A stretch of 64,000 bases of DNA from Nocardia fluminea (GCF_002846365.1 NZ_PJMW01000001.1:1302001-1366000), one strand, 5' to 3'; positions 8,069 through 17,148 are shown, counted from the first letter of the stretch. A program made the numbers and translations. Notes: generated by a model not told the origin, from the letters alone.

Positions 8069-9418
8069 TCATCCGGCGAGCGCGGCGTTACGGGTGAACT
8101 GGCTCTCCGGGCGCGCGAGTCCGAAGTGGTCGCGCAGCGTGGTGCCGGTGTATTCGGTACGGAAGAGCCCGCGTTCCTGCAGGATCGGCACCACGGTGTC
8201 GGCGAAGACCTCGAGCCCGCCGGGGTAGTACGGCGGCATCACGTTGAAGCCGTCGGCCGCACCCTGGGTGAACCACTCCTCGATGGTGTCGGCGACCTGT
8301 TCGGGAGTTCCGGCGAACACCCGGTGTCCGCGCGCACCCGCCAGGCGGTGCAGCAGTCCACGCAGAGTGGGCCGTTCCCGCTCGACGATTCCGGCCACCA
8401 CCTGCAATCTGCTGCGCGCGTTGTCGGTGACATCGCCCGCTCCCGCGAACACTTCCACCGGCACCGGTTCGTCGAGCGCGAGGCGACGCAGCGATGTGCC
8501 GGTGATCGATTCCAGCTGCTTGATCCCGTATTCGGGGACTGTCAGCTCGTTGAACTCGCGTTCCAGCCGCAGCGCGGCGGCCTCGGTGTCGGCGATGAAC
8601 GGACTGATGCCCGGCAAGATCTTCACCTCGTCGGCGGTGCGCCCGAACTCGGCGGCCTTGGACTTGATGTCGGCGTAGAACGACTGCGCGTCCGAAAGCC
8701 TTTGGTGCGCGGTGAAGATGGCCTCCGCGTACTTACCGGCGAAGGCACGCCCCTCGTTCGAGGCGCCCGCCTGTACCAGTACCGGACGTCCCTGCGGTGT
8801 TCGCGCCGAGTTGAAAGGTCCACGCACACTGAGGTGTTCGCCGACGAAGTCGATCGGATGAATCTTGTCCGGATCGGCGTACACACCCGCACCCCGGTCG
8901 AGCACGATCGCGTCGTCCTCCCAGCTGTCCCACAGCCCGACCACCGCGTCGACGAATTCCCGTGCGCGGGCATAGCGTGCGGCGTGGTCCGGATGCCGCT
9001 CCAGCCCGAAGTTGGCAGCGGCCAGGTCGGTACCGGTGGTGACGATGTTCCAGCCCGCGCGTCCACCCGAGATGTGGTCGAGCGAGGAGAACAGCCGCGC
9101 CAGATTGTAGGGCTCGTAGTACGTGGTCGAGGCAGTCGCGATCAGGCCCAGATGTGTTGTCGCCGCGGCGATCGCGGTGAGCAGCGTGATCGGCTCGAGG
9201 CCGGGCGCGGCATTGTGACGCACATCGGTGCGCAGGGCGGGACCGTCGGCGAAGAACACCGCGTCGAGCTTCGCCGCCTCCGCGGTTCGCCCGATCTCCT
9301 GGTAGTACGACACGTCGTAGATGCGGTCGGGCCTGCTGTCGGGATGGCGCCAGGCGGCCTCGTGATGTCCGGACGGGTAGATGAACGCGTTCAGACTCAA
9401 TTGACGCGGTGCACTCAT
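8069..9418 (-). CDS. NtaA/SnaA/DszA family FMN-dependent monooxygenase
   Basis: The 449-residue luciferase-like monooxygenase belongs to the nitrilotriacetate/dibenzothiophene-sulfone/dimethylsulfide group. It shows N-terminal LNAFIYPSGHHEAAWR, then DAVFFADGPALR, LDHISGGRAGWNIVTT and VLVQAGASNEGRAFA, all typical of this class. These enzymes use reduced FMN from a separate reductase to oxidise carbon-sulfur or carbon-nitrogen compounds. The ATG overlaps the ATPase stop as ATGA, so it is translationally coupled to the ABC transporter. It probably acts on the compound that the transporter brings in. The operon suggests an organosulfur source; the exact substrate cannot be read from sequence. Confidence 0.88.
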   Translation of the reverse strand: MSAPRQLSLNAFIYPSGHHEAAWRHPDSRPDRIYDVSYYQEIGRTAEAAKLDAVFFADGPALRTDVRHNAAPGLEPITLLTAIAAATTHLGLIATASTTYYEPYNLARLFSSLDHISGGRAGWNIVTTGTDLAAANFGLERHPDHAARYARAREFVDAVVGLWDSWEDDAIVLDRGAGVYADPDKIHPIDFVGEHLSVRGPFNSARTPQGRPVLVQAGASNEGRAFAGKYAEAIFTAHQRLSDAQSFYADIKSKAAEFGRTADEVKILPGISPFIADTEAAALRLEREFNELTVPEYGIKQLESITGTSLRRLALDEPVPVEVFAGAGDVTDNARSRLQVVAGIVERERPTLRGLLHRLAGARGHRVFAGTPEQVADTIEEWFTQGAADGFNVMPPYYPGGLEVFADTVVPILQERGLFRTEYTGTTLRDHFGLARPESQFTRNAALAG

Positions 9419-10179
9419 GACGCCTGTTTCACTTTCTCTGAATCTGTGGTGTCGACACCGAGCCCGGTCAGCAGCGCCTCGCGCAACCGGACGAACTCCG
9501 GGTGCGCGTGCCTGCGCGGGCGCGGTGTCTCGATGCGCTGGTCGATCGTGATCCGGCCCTCGTCGAGGACCAGCACCCGATCGGCGAGCAGCACGGCCTC
9601 GTCCACGTCGTGGGTCACCAGCAATACGGCCGGCCGGTGCCGTTCGCACAGCGCCTGCAACAGGGCGTGCATCCGAATCCGGGTGAGCGCGTCGAGCGCC
9701 CCGAACGGTTCGTCGGCCAGCAGCAATTCCGGCTCGCGCACCAGCGACCGGGCCAAGGCCACCCGCTGCTGCTCACCGCCGGAAAGCTCACGCGGCCAAG
9801 CTTTCTCCCGCCCCGCCAACCCGACCTCGGCCAGTGCGGACCGTCCCCGCTGCTGCGCGTCGCGCCCGGTCAGGCCGAGCACCACATTGTCGAGCACCCG
9901 CGCCCACGGCAGCAGCCGCGAATCCTGGAACACCACCGCGCGCTGCGTCGGCACCGTCAGCTCGCCCGACCCCGGCACCTCGGAATCGAGTTCGGCCAGT
10001 GCCCGCAGCAGCGTGCTCTTACCGGAACCGCTGCGCCCGAGCAGTGCGACGAACTCACCACGCCGGATGTCGATATCGATGCCGTTCAACACGATTCGCT
10101 TGCCGAACCCGCGAGTCAGGGCACGGGTGCGTACGACGACCCGCTCGCCGGAGCTCAGTCGCCCAGAGTCTGTCGCCAT
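9415..10179 (-). CDS. ABC transporter ATP-binding protein, SsuB/TauB type
   Basis: The 254-residue ATPase has Walker A GRSGSGKST, signature LSGGEQQR, Walker B LLLADEPFGALD and switch VTHDVDEA. The PFGALD form is characteristic of the nitrate/sulfonate/taurine subfamily. It energises the permease encoded just upstream and overlaps that gene by about 25 bases. At its other end it overlaps the monooxygenase start (ATGA). The start at 10179 gives a standard length; a longer reading to 10437 runs antisense-like through the permease gene. Together with the neighbours it forms an importer for an organosulfur or related compound. Confidence 0.92.
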   Translation of the reverse strand: MATDSGRLSSGERVVVRTRALTRGFGKRIVLNGIDIDIRRGEFVALLGRSGSGKSTLLRALAELDSEVPGSGELTVPTQRAVVFQDSRLLPWARVLDNVVLGLTGRDAQQRGRSALAEVGLAGREKAWPRELSGGEQQRVALARSLVREPELLLADEPFGALDALTRIRMHALLQALCERHRPAVLLVTHDVDEAVLLADRVLVLDEGRITIDQRIETPRPRRHAHPEFVRLREALLTGLGVDTTDSEKVKQAS

Positions 10180-11015
10180 GCCAGCACCTTTCGTTCCGTT
10201 GCCCGCACGGCGAGGTCGCCGAACAGTCCGAGCATTCCGTAGATCACCAGGCCGACGACGATCACATCGATCTGGCCGTAGGTGCGCGCCTGCGTCATCA
10301 AATAGCCGATGCCGCTGGTCGCGTTGACCTGTTCGACCACCACCAGCGCCAACCAGGAGATGGTCACCGCCAGCCGCAGTCCCAGGAAGAAGCCGGGCAG
10401 CGAACCCGGCAGCGCGATCCGCCGCAGGAAACCCCACCGCGACAGCCCGACCGTCTCGGCGAGTTCCACATAGCGCGCGTCGACGCTGCGCAGGTAGGCA
10501 TGGGTATTGATGTAGACCGGAATGAGCACGCTGGTGGTGATCACGATCAGCTTCATCTGTTCGCCGATCCCGAACCAGACGATGAACAGCGGGATCAGCG
10601 CCAGCGTCGGGATCGCCCGCTTGATCTGCACGGGACCGTCGACCACCGCCTCACCGATCCGGCTCAGCCCCGCGACCAGTGCGAGCACCACACCGATCGC
10701 CACGCCGAGGACGAGGCCGATCACCGCACGCTGCAACGAGGTCAGCAGGTTGGATTGCAACCGGCCGTCGGCGATCAGCTCGCCCGCGGTCTGCGCGACC
10801 GTCCACGGTGCGGGCAGGGTCTCCGGGTCGATGGCCCCGACTGCGGAGCCGACCACCCAGGTACCGATCAGCAGTGCCGGACCGAGGGCGAAGCCGAACG
10901 GGATCGGCTTGCCCGGTCCCAGTGTCCGCCGACCTCGCCCGCGCGGGGCGAGCGCCTCGACCGGCGCCGTGCTGGCCCTGAGCTTGCGCAGCGCCCCGGC
11001 ATCGATGGTGGCCAT
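10155..11015 (-). CDS. ABC transporter permease, SsuC/TauC type
   Basis: The 286-residue inner-membrane component has about six hydrophobic helices and the binding-protein-dependent transport motif around ELAETVGLSRWGFLRRIALPGSLPGF. This is the EAA loop that contacts the ATPase. The family is the nitrate/sulfonate/taurine importer type. The ATG shares one base with the stop of the binding-protein gene (TGATG), so translation is coupled. The extended N-terminus is Arg/Pro rich before the first helix. It pairs with the ATPase at 9415-10179. Confidence 0.92.
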   Translation of the reverse strand: MATIDAGALRKLRASTAPVEALAPRGRGRRTLGPGKPIPFGFALGPALLIGTWVVGSAVGAIDPETLPAPWTVAQTAGELIADGRLQSNLLTSLQRAVIGLVLGVAIGVVLALVAGLSRIGEAVVDGPVQIKRAIPTLALIPLFIVWFGIGEQMKLIVITTSVLIPVYINTHAYLRSVDARYVELAETVGLSRWGFLRRIALPGSLPGFFLGLRLAVTISWLALVVVEQVNATSGIGYLMTQARTYGQIDVIVVGLVIYGMLGLFGDLAVRATERKVLAWRQTLGD

Positions 11016-12106
11016 CAGCTCGCCGCCGGTGCGAACGCGGCTCCGCTGGCAGTGACTGCCTCGGTGACCGCGGCGTCGAAACGCAGATCGAAACCGTCGA
11101 CGGCCTTGATCTTCTTGGGCAGCTCGCCCACGGCGTCGATCGCGTCGATGGTGGTCTGCTGCCGGGCGATCAACTGCTGGTCCAGGTGCGGGAAGGTGTA
11201 GGTGCCCAGCGATTCGACGATCCGCTTGGCGTCGTCGGCGCTGACCTTCTGGCTCTCGATGTAGTACCGGCTCGCCCATTCCTCGCGGTGGGTGTTGGTC
11301 CACTGCCAGGCCCGGACGAACGCGCCGACCAGAGCACGCGTGGCAGCGGCCTTGGCGGGATCCTGGACGACGGCACGGCGCGCGTACAGGTAGGCGAGGC
11401 CGCTGTAGATGCCGGCGGTCTCCGAATCCGGGATCACCGAGGCGCCCTGGGTGCGCAGCAGCCGGGTCACATTGGGCTCGATCAGCGGGGCGACGTCGAC
11501 CTGACCGGTGCGCACCGCGTCGAGGAACTCGGCCAGCTGCAGCCGGACCAGCTCCACATCGGTGGGCTTCAGACCCGCCTTGGTGAGCGCCTTCAGCACC
11601 GCCGCCTGCTGGGCCGTGCCCTCGGCGTAGGCGATCTTCCTGCCCTTCAGATCCGCGAGCTTGCTGATCGAACGGCCCGGTGCGACAGCGAGTTTCAACG
11701 CCTGGGGGTTGGTTTGGTAGGAGCCGATGATCGGCACGTCCTGACCGGCGGCCAGGGCGTGGATCGGCGGCACGTCGCCCACCTGGCCGACGTCGGCCGC
11801 GCCTGCACGGAAGGCCTCGAGGATGGCGGGCCCACCGACGAAGTTCGCGAACTCGATCTTGAACGGCAGCTTGTCCAGCTCACCGGACAGCCGCAACGCC
11901 GATTGCAGACGTTCCTGCTGATCGGCGACGACGAGCGTGGTGCCCGGCGGGACCTCGGTCGGCAGCGGCGCGTCAGGGGTGCCGACCGGTGCGTCGTTGC
12001 CCTGCGCGCAGCCGGTCAGGCCGAGCGTCGCAACGGTGGCCATCGCGAGAAGTGCGGCGGTGGCGCGGCCACGCAGGCCGGGTCGAAAGGTGTTCGGTCG
12101 GTACAT
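11015..12106 (-). CDS. ABC transporter substrate-binding lipoprotein, SsuA/NrtA-like
   Basis: The 363-residue protein starts with an Arg-rich signal, a hydrophobic core and a lipobox LTGC, so it should be a lipoprotein on the outer face of the membrane. The mature part shows the sulfonate/nitrate/taurine binding-protein pattern: GGPAILEAFRAGAADVGQVGDVPP, then LKGRKIAYAEGTAQQAAVLKAL. It delivers substrate to the SsuC-type permease encoded next. The ATG at 12106 places the signal peptide properly. Upstream ATGs at 12157 and 12145 would add a short leader with one Cys and no good ribosome site, and the start has only weak Shine-Dalgarno support. Substrate is unproven; an organosulfur compound is the best guess. 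Confidence 0.88.
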   Translation of the reverse strand: MYRPNTFRPGLRGRATAALLAMATVATLGLTGCAQGNDAPVGTPDAPLPTEVPPGTTLVVADQQERLQSALRLSGELDKLPFKIEFANFVGGPAILEAFRAGAADVGQVGDVPPIHALAAGQDVPIIGSYQTNPQALKLAVAPGRSISKLADLKGRKIAYAEGTAQQAAVLKALTKAGLKPTDVELVRLQLAEFLDAVRTGQVDVAPLIEPNVTRLLRTQGASVIPDSETAGIYSGLAYLYARRAVVQDPAKAAATRALVGAFVRAWQWTNTHREEWASRYYIESQKVSADDAKRIVESLGTYTFPHLDQQLIARQQTTIDAIDAVGELPKKIKAVDGFDLRFDAAVTEAVTASGAAFAPAAS

Positions 12107-12193
12107 AAAGGAATTCAAGCAACCGCGATCGCCCCCGAACACCATTAGCGTTGCCATGATTCGAAGTGCTCATGCGCCGACGCCCGCCGATGA

Positions 12194-12664
12194 TCAGTCG
12201 CGCGGTTCCCGCTCGGCCAGCGCCGTCAGTTTCGTCAATGCCTGGTGCCAGGTTCTCTCGTTGTCGGCAGCACTCAGTCCCACCGGAACTCCCTCGTGCA
12301 ATGTGTCGAGGTAGGTGCCGCCGTCGGCGTCGGTCAGGGTGAACGTCACCGTTTGCGCACCGGTCATATCCGGGGTCTCGGTGACGAATTCCAGCACCTC
12401 GATGATCTGCTCATCCGGCACCAGTGTGCGGAACGTCCCGAAACAGGCGTCGCGGTGCGGCGGCCGCGTCTCACCGGTGGCCGTCGGTTCGTCATAGGTG
12501 AGGGTGATCGAGAACGATCCGCCCTCCTTCGGCTCGAACCGGTGCACTTCGGCGGTTATCCCGGGCGGGGGCATCCAGGCCGCGACCGCGTCGGCGTCCA
12601 GCATCAGGCGGTAGACGGTCGAGCGCGGCGCATTGATCTGCGTGCCGATCCTTGTGGTCGCCAT
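12194..12664 (-). CDS. SRPBCC/AHSA1 family protein
   Basis: The 156-residue protein has the Bet v1-like START fold of the AHSA1 group. The N-terminal strand is TTRIGTQINAPRSTVYRLMLDADAVAAWMPP, the middle is EPKEGGSFSITLTY, and the C-terminal helix includes NERTWHQALTKLTALAE. Members bind hydrophobic ligands in a deep cavity, and many have no known role. The ATG at 12664 follows a GAGGGA that is very close to the start. It lies 35 bases after the ROK gene on the same strand, so it may be the tail of the sugar-transporter operon, although its function gives no reason to group it there. Confidence 0.8.
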   Translation of the reverse strand: MATTRIGTQINAPRSTVYRLMLDADAVAAWMPPPGITAEVHRFEPKEGGSFSITLTYDEPTATGETRPPHRDACFGTFRTLVPDEQIIEVLEFVTETPDMTGAQTVTFTLTDADGGTYLDTLHEGVPVGLSAADNERTWHQALTKLTALAEREPRD

Positions 12665-12699
12665 TCCCTCACGATAGTCGCGAGACCGGCGCCGATCGA

Positions 12700-13896
12700 T
12701 CACCTGCCGGAGCTACGCGCCAGTGTCTGCAGTGGGTCGGTCAGCACGTCGGCGAACGCCAGTTCCGCGGCACCGATCAGCGGGGCGTCGTCGGCCAGCG
12801 CGGAGGTCCGGAGGCGGACACGTTCGCGGACGGCCAACAGCCCGTTCACCGCCAACCGGCTGCGGACCTGCGCCGCCGACGCGAGGTAGATCTCGCGCAG
12901 GACACCACCGAACACGACCATCGTCGGGTTGAAGATGTTCACGAGATTGGCCACCCCGTAGCCGAGCCAGTCCCCGACCTGGTGCAACGCGTCGCGGGCG
13001 ATCGTGTCACCGCGCGCCGCCGCGTCGACGATCGCTTCGACGGCCGCCCGGCCGGTGCGGTCGGCCCGCCCGGCCAGCGCGATCAGCGCCAGCTCCCCTG
13101 CCTCGGCCTCCAGGCAGCCACGCGAACCACATCGGCAGCTCCGCCCGCCGGGATTGACGATCATGTGCCCGACCTCGCCGCCGTAACCGCCCTCACCGCC
13201 GAGCAGCTCGCCACCCATGATGACGCCACCACCGATGCCGACCTCACCGTGCAGATAGATCAGATCCCGCACCCCCGCACCGACACCGCGCTCACGCTCG
13301 GCGAGCGCACCGAGATTCGCGTTGTTGCCGACCACGACCCGAACACCGAGCCGCTCGGACAGTTTCGCGCCCACCGGCACATCGACCCAGCCGATGTTCG
13401 GCCCGTACCGCACCACACCGTCGCCTTGGCGAACCATCCCGCAGAACGCGAGCCCGACACCCACGCAGACGCTGTCGCGTCCCGCCGTGTCGATCATCGT
13501 CTCCGCCAGCACCGCCAGGGATTCGATCACCTCGTCCGGATCGAAAGCCGCACTGTCGCGCGGTGTCTCACGCCGATCGAGGATCACCCCACCCAGACCG
13601 ACCCGCGCTACCGCGAGCCGGTCCGCCCCGACGTCCAGCGCGAGCACGAAGACCCGCTCCGATTCCGGCCGCACCACCAGCGACGGCCGTCCGGCCTTCC
13701 CGGTCTGGCGTGGCAGTTCCTCGGACACCAGCCCGGCAGCGGCCAGATCCGTCGTCAGCGCCAGAATCGTGCTGCGGTTCAGGCCCATTCGCTCGGCCAG
13801 CTCCGCCCGTGAGACCGGGCCACTCAGATGGACGTGGCGCAGCAGCACGGCGAGATTGCGTGTGCGGATCTCGTCCGGGGCGGGTGCAGCCCTCAT
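12700..13896 (-). CDS. ROK family transcriptional repressor (xylose-type operon)
   Basis: The 398-residue protein has an N-terminal winged helix (VSRAELAERMGLNRSTILALTTDL) and a ROK kinase-like sugar-binding domain. The ROK zinc motif is present as CRCGSRGCLE. The LALDVGADRLAVA and GIGGGVIMGGEL segments mark the two halves of the fold. Such NagC/XylR-type proteins repress sugar genes and release DNA when the sugar binds. The ATG at 13896 is 25 bases after the permease stop, so it is co-transcribed with the transporter it most likely controls. A palindrome at 17054-17088 before the operon is the likely operator. Confidence 0.88.
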   Translation of the reverse strand: MRAAPAPDEIRTRNLAVLLRHVHLSGPVSRAELAERMGLNRSTILALTTDLAAAGLVSEELPRQTGKAGRPSLVVRPESERVFVLALDVGADRLAVARVGLGGVILDRRETPRDSAAFDPDEVIESLAVLAETMIDTAGRDSVCVGVGLAFCGMVRQGDGVVRYGPNIGWVDVPVGAKLSERLGVRVVVGNNANLGALAERERGVGAGVRDLIYLHGEVGIGGGVIMGGELLGGEGGYGGEVGHMIVNPGGRSCRCGSRGCLEAEAGELALIALAGRADRTGRAAVEAIVDAAARGDTIARDALHQVGDWLGYGVANLVNIFNPTMVVFGGVLREIYLASAAQVRSRLAVNGLLAVRERVRLRTSALADDAPLIGAAELAFADVLTDPLQTLARSSGR

Positions 13897-13921
13897 CCGG
13901 CCCGGCCTTCCCGGTCGATGG

Positions 13922-15163
13922 TCAACTTCCTGGCAGCGCACGCTTGCGGGAAAGCGCGTCCACCCCCGCCGCGAGCAGCAGAACGAATCCTGTCACAACG
14001 AATTTCGTGCCCGCGCTGTAGCCCATCAGGCCCATCCCGTTGTTGATCACCGCGACCACCGCGGCACCGAGGACCGCGTCGAGCATCCGGCCGCGTCCAC
14101 CGAACAGGCTGGTCCCGCCGATCACCGCCGCACCGACCGCGGTGAGCAGCACATCGGAACCGCCGGTGTTCGGATCGACCGAGTTGGCCCGCGAGGCCGC
14201 GATCAATCCGCCGACGGCGGCCATCGTCGAACACAGCACGAAGGCGCTGATCTTGATCCGATCGACCGGAATGCCCGCGCGCCGAGCCGCTTCCACGCTG
14301 CCACCGACCGCGTAGACATGCCTGCCGAACGACGTGCGATCGAGCACGAACGTCCACAGCAGCAACAGCGCGATGATGATCGGCACCACGATCGGCATAC
14401 CCTGCAGCGAGTTGACCTCCGGATTGCGACTGCGCTCGTCGTTGAGCACCAGCACCGCGGCTCCCGCGACGACCGCGACCGTCGCGATCCGCAACGCGAC
14501 CACCGGCGCCGTCTCACCGGTCAGCCCGAGGGTGGTGCGGGCCCGCAACTTTCGGTACTGCACGAGCGAGAATCCACCCACCAGCACCAGGTACATGACC
14601 CAGCCGAGCAGCGGCGGCACATTCTTGTTGGCGATCGCCAGGATCGTCTCGTCGTGAATGGAGATGTTGCGGCCGTTGTCCATGATCTTCAATGCCACGC
14701 CCTGCAACGCCAGGAACGCGGCCAGCGTCACCACGAACGACGGCACCCCGATCTTCACCACGATCGCACCGATGCTCAGCCCGATCACGACACCGGTGAG
14801 CAGCGAGGCGAGCACCGCGGCGTACCAGGGCCAGCCCTTGTCGGTGAGCAGTACCGCGAGCACCGCGGCACACACACCACTGGTGAAGCCGGCCGACAGA
14901 TCGATCTCGCCGAGCAACAGCACGAAGATCAACCCCATGGCGATCACCGCGATGGCGGCGCCCTGGGTGAGCAGGTTCGCGATATTGCCCTGGGTCATGA
15001 ACACCGGCCGCGCGATCCAGAAGACGACCGACAGCACCACCAACGCGACGACCGAGGGCAGGGCGCCCATATTGCCGCTACGAATTCGCGCGACGTAGCC
15101 GGTGACCAACTCGGTCACCGGTGCGACAGGCTCGGCGGCCTTGTCCGTGACAACCGTGTTCAT
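13922..15163 (-). CDS. CUT2 sugar ABC transporter permease, XylH-like
   Basis: The 413-residue protein has ten or more hydrophobic segments. It matches RbsC/XylH permeases: NIANLLTQGAAIAVIAMGLIFVLLLGEIDLSAG at the start of the core, then VVKIGVPSFVVTLAAFLALQGVAL and VGGSVEAARRAGIPVDRIKISAF, the ATPase-contacting loop. GGTSLFGGRGRMLDAVLGA completes the family pattern. The size and a long insert between helices are more like XylH than RbsC. The start overlaps the ATPase stop as ATGA. It imports a monosaccharide, probably xylose or another pentose, with the ATPase and binding protein upstream. Confidence 0.9.
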   Translation of the reverse strand: MNTVVTDKAAEPVAPVTELVTGYVARIRSGNMGALPSVVALVVLSVVFWIARPVFMTQGNIANLLTQGAAIAVIAMGLIFVLLLGEIDLSAGFTSGVCAAVLAVLLTDKGWPWYAAVLASLLTGVVIGLSIGAIVVKIGVPSFVVTLAAFLALQGVALKIMDNGRNISIHDETILAIANKNVPPLLGWVMYLVLVGGFSLVQYRKLRARTTLGLTGETAPVVALRIATVAVVAGAAVLVLNDERSRNPEVNSLQGMPIVVPIIIALLLLWTFVLDRTSFGRHVYAVGGSVEAARRAGIPVDRIKISAFVLCSTMAAVGGLIAASRANSVDPNTGGSDVLLTAVGAAVIGGTSLFGGRGRMLDAVLGAAVVAVINNGMGLMGYSAGTKFVVTGFVLLLAAGVDALSRKRALPGS

Positions 15164-15924
15164 GCCCGTACTCCGATTCCGAGGCTCCCGCTGCGGCCGG
15201 AGGTGATCAGTTCGACGACCTGCGAATGCGTCACATCGGCGGTCCGTACCTGTGCGGCCATCCGGCCCAGATACAGCGCCGCGATGCGATCCGACACCGC
15301 GAAGACGTCGTTCATGTTGTGCGAGATCAGCACCACGGCAAGACCCTTGTCGGCCAGGCGGCGCACCAGTTCGAGCACCTGCTGAGTCTGGGCGACACCG
15401 AGCGCCGCGGTCGGCTCGTCCAGAATCACCACCTTGCTGTTCCACAGCACGGCCTTGGCGATGGCGACGGTCTGGCGTTGTCCGCCCGACAGGCTCGCCA
15501 CCTTCTGCCGCACGGACTTCACCGTGCGCACCGACAGCCCGGCCAGGGTCGCGCCCGCGAGCTCTTCCATGCCGTATTCGTCAAGCACGATGCCGTGCTT
15601 CTTCTCCCGGCCGAGGAACATGTTCTGCACGATGTCGAGGTTGTCGCAGAGCGCGAGATCCTGATACACGATCTCGATCCCCAGTTCGGCCGCGTCCCTC
15701 GGATTGCCGATCTGCACCGGCTCGCCGTCGAACAGCACCTCACCCGCATCGATGGCGTGGGTGCCGCCGATGCATTTCACGAGGGTCGACTTGCCCGCCC
15801 CGTTATCGCCGACCAGGGCCGTCACCTCGCCGCGATAGGCGGAGAAGTCGATATCGTGCAGGACGTGGACCGGGCCGAAACTCTTCTCCAGTCCGCGCAA
15901 TTCGATGAGTGGGGAGTCGGTCAT
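15160..15924 (-). CDS. CUT2 sugar ABC transporter ATPase, single-domain (XylG/FrcA-like)
   Basis: The 254-residue ATPase has Walker A GDNGAGKST, Walker B VVILDEPTAALG, signature LSGGQRQ and switch LISHNMNDV. Enterobacterial XylG and RbsA have two fused nucleotide-binding domains of about 500 residues. This one has a single domain, as in FrcA and many actinobacterial systems, so it presumably works as a homodimer. Its ATG shares a base with the binding-protein stop (TGATG), and its stop overlaps the permease start. Confidence 0.92.
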   Translation of the reverse strand: MTDSPLIELRGLEKSFGPVHVLHDIDFSAYRGEVTALVGDNGAGKSTLVKCIGGTHAIDAGEVLFDGEPVQIGNPRDAAELGIEIVYQDLALCDNLDIVQNMFLGREKKHGIVLDEYGMEELAGATLAGLSVRTVKSVRQKVASLSGGQRQTVAIAKAVLWNSKVVILDEPTAALGVAQTQQVLELVRRLADKGLAVVLISHNMNDVFAVSDRIAALYLGRMAAQVRTADVTHSQVVELITSGRSGSLGIGVRA

Positions 15925-17009
15925 CAGCCGACGCCGTTGTCCGCGCAGAGCTTGGTGAACTCACCGGTGCACAGCTCGGCCTTGTCGACGAAACCGTCCG
16001 CGACGACATCGTTCACGTTGTTCTTGAAGATCGCCTTCGGCTCGAGCAGCACGGCGGGCACCTTGGCCTTGGCCTCGGGATCGTCGACGGTACTCGGCGC
16101 CTCACCCTTCTCACCGTTGGCCAGCGCGATCGCCAGCTTCGCGCCGGCGGCGGCCTCGAGCTTGATCGCCTTGTACACGGTCATGCACTGATCACCTGCC
16201 AGGACATTCTGCAGACCCTGGACGGTGGCATCCTGACCTGTCACCGGGATCTGCCCGTTCAGCTTCTGCTTCTTGAGCACCGCGATGGCCGCGTTGGCCA
16301 GCCCGTCGTTGGCCGCGACGGCGCCGCCGAGGTTCGGCGTGCCGGTGAGCATCTGTTCGAAGATGGTGCCCGCCTTGGTGTTATCCCATTCCGGAACGGC
16401 CTGGTCCGGGCCCTTCACGTACTCGCCCGCGTCGAACTTCGCCTTCAGCGCGCCGTCGTACCCGCTCTTGAACAGCGCGGCGTTGTTGTCCGTGGGGCCG
16501 CCGTTGAGATAGGCGACGACCGGCTTCGCCGCCTGCTTGTCGGCCAGGCACTTCGCCAGGCCGTCTCCCATCAGCTGCCCGACTTTCACATTGTCGAACG
16601 ACACGTAGTACGGCGCGCCACCGCCGAGGGTCAGCCGGTCGTAGTCGATCACGGTCACACCCTGGGCCTTGGCCTTCTGGATGACCGCCTTACCGGTGCC
16701 GCTGTCGAGATTGGTGATCATCAGCACCGAAGCGCCGTTGGTGATCATCTGATCGGCGATCGTCTGGAAGGCGTTCTTGTCGCCCTGGGCATTCTGGATG
16801 TCGGCCTTGATCCCCGCGGCGTCGAACGCCTGCTGAAGGTACTTGCGGTCCGCCGTCTCCCACCGCGCCGAGGTCTTGCTGTCGGGCAGGATGACGCCGA
16901 TCTTCGCGCCGTCGCCTCCCGCCGAAGTGGAAGTATCGTCGCCGCAGGCGGTGAGCGAGGTGAGCAGTGCGAGCGATACGGCCGCGATGCCGAGGATCCC
17001 CTGACGCAT
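15924..17009 (-). CDS. Sugar ABC transporter substrate-binding lipoprotein, XylF-like
   Basis: The 361-residue protein has a signal peptide ending in a lipobox (SLTAC), a Ser/Thr/Gly linker, then a periplasmic-binding-protein type 1 domain. KIGVILPDSKTSARWETADRKYL, DKNAFQTIADQMITNGASVLMITNLDSGTG and NGGPTDNNAALFKSGYDGAL are close to XylF and ChvE/multiple-monosaccharide binding proteins. Several late cysteines (ELCTGEFTKLC) look like a disulfide pair. The ATG at 17009 follows GAAAGG by about nine bases; the longer reading to 17291 runs into the rrn terminator and 5S gene. It is the first gene of a five-gene unit that ends with the ROK regulator and possibly the SRPBCC gene. Confidence 0.9.
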   Translation of the reverse strand: MRQGILGIAAVSLALLTSLTACGDDTSTSAGGDGAKIGVILPDSKTSARWETADRKYLQQAFDAAGIKADIQNAQGDKNAFQTIADQMITNGASVLMITNLDSGTGKAVIQKAKAQGVTVIDYDRLTLGGGAPYYVSFDNVKVGQLMGDGLAKCLADKQAAKPVVAYLNGGPTDNNAALFKSGYDGALKAKFDAGEYVKGPDQAVPEWDNTKAGTIFEQMLTGTPNLGGAVAANDGLANAAIAVLKKQKLNGQIPVTGQDATVQGLQNVLAGDQCMTVYKAIKLEAAAGAKLAIALANGEKGEAPSTVDDPEAKAKVPAVLLEPKAIFKNNVNDVVADGFVDKAELCTGEFTKLCADNGVG

Positions 17010-17053
17010 GTGCGTGGGCCTTTCGTGGAACCACCGCCTGTTGGGCGGTTGAG

Positions 17054-17088
17054 CTGGAGTGAATGTTGTTCTCGACAACATACTCCAG
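17054..17088. promoter_or_regulatory. Nested inverted repeat before the xylF-like operon, putative ROK operator
   Basis: An outer repeat CTGGAGT/ACTCCAG (17054-17060, 17082-17088) encloses an inner repeat TGTTGT/ACAACA (17064-17069, 17075-17080). It lies 45-80 bases upstream of the xylF-like ATG. The TGTTGT-N5-ACAACA core resembles ROK operators, which are AT-flanked TTGTT/AACAA palindromes. Because the operon encodes its own ROK repressor, this is the likely site of sugar-dependent repression. Confidence 0.6.
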
Positions 17089-17148
17089 GGTGACGTGGCC
17101 CACAGGCGAATCGGACATAGTGGTCCGCGGAGTTCCTGGGGAACGCAA

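Noticed and set aside
12107..12193. Short leader peptide or cysteine attenuator before the sulfonate-type binding protein
   Set aside because: The possible leader has only one cysteine and no clear ribosome site or attenuator hairpin.
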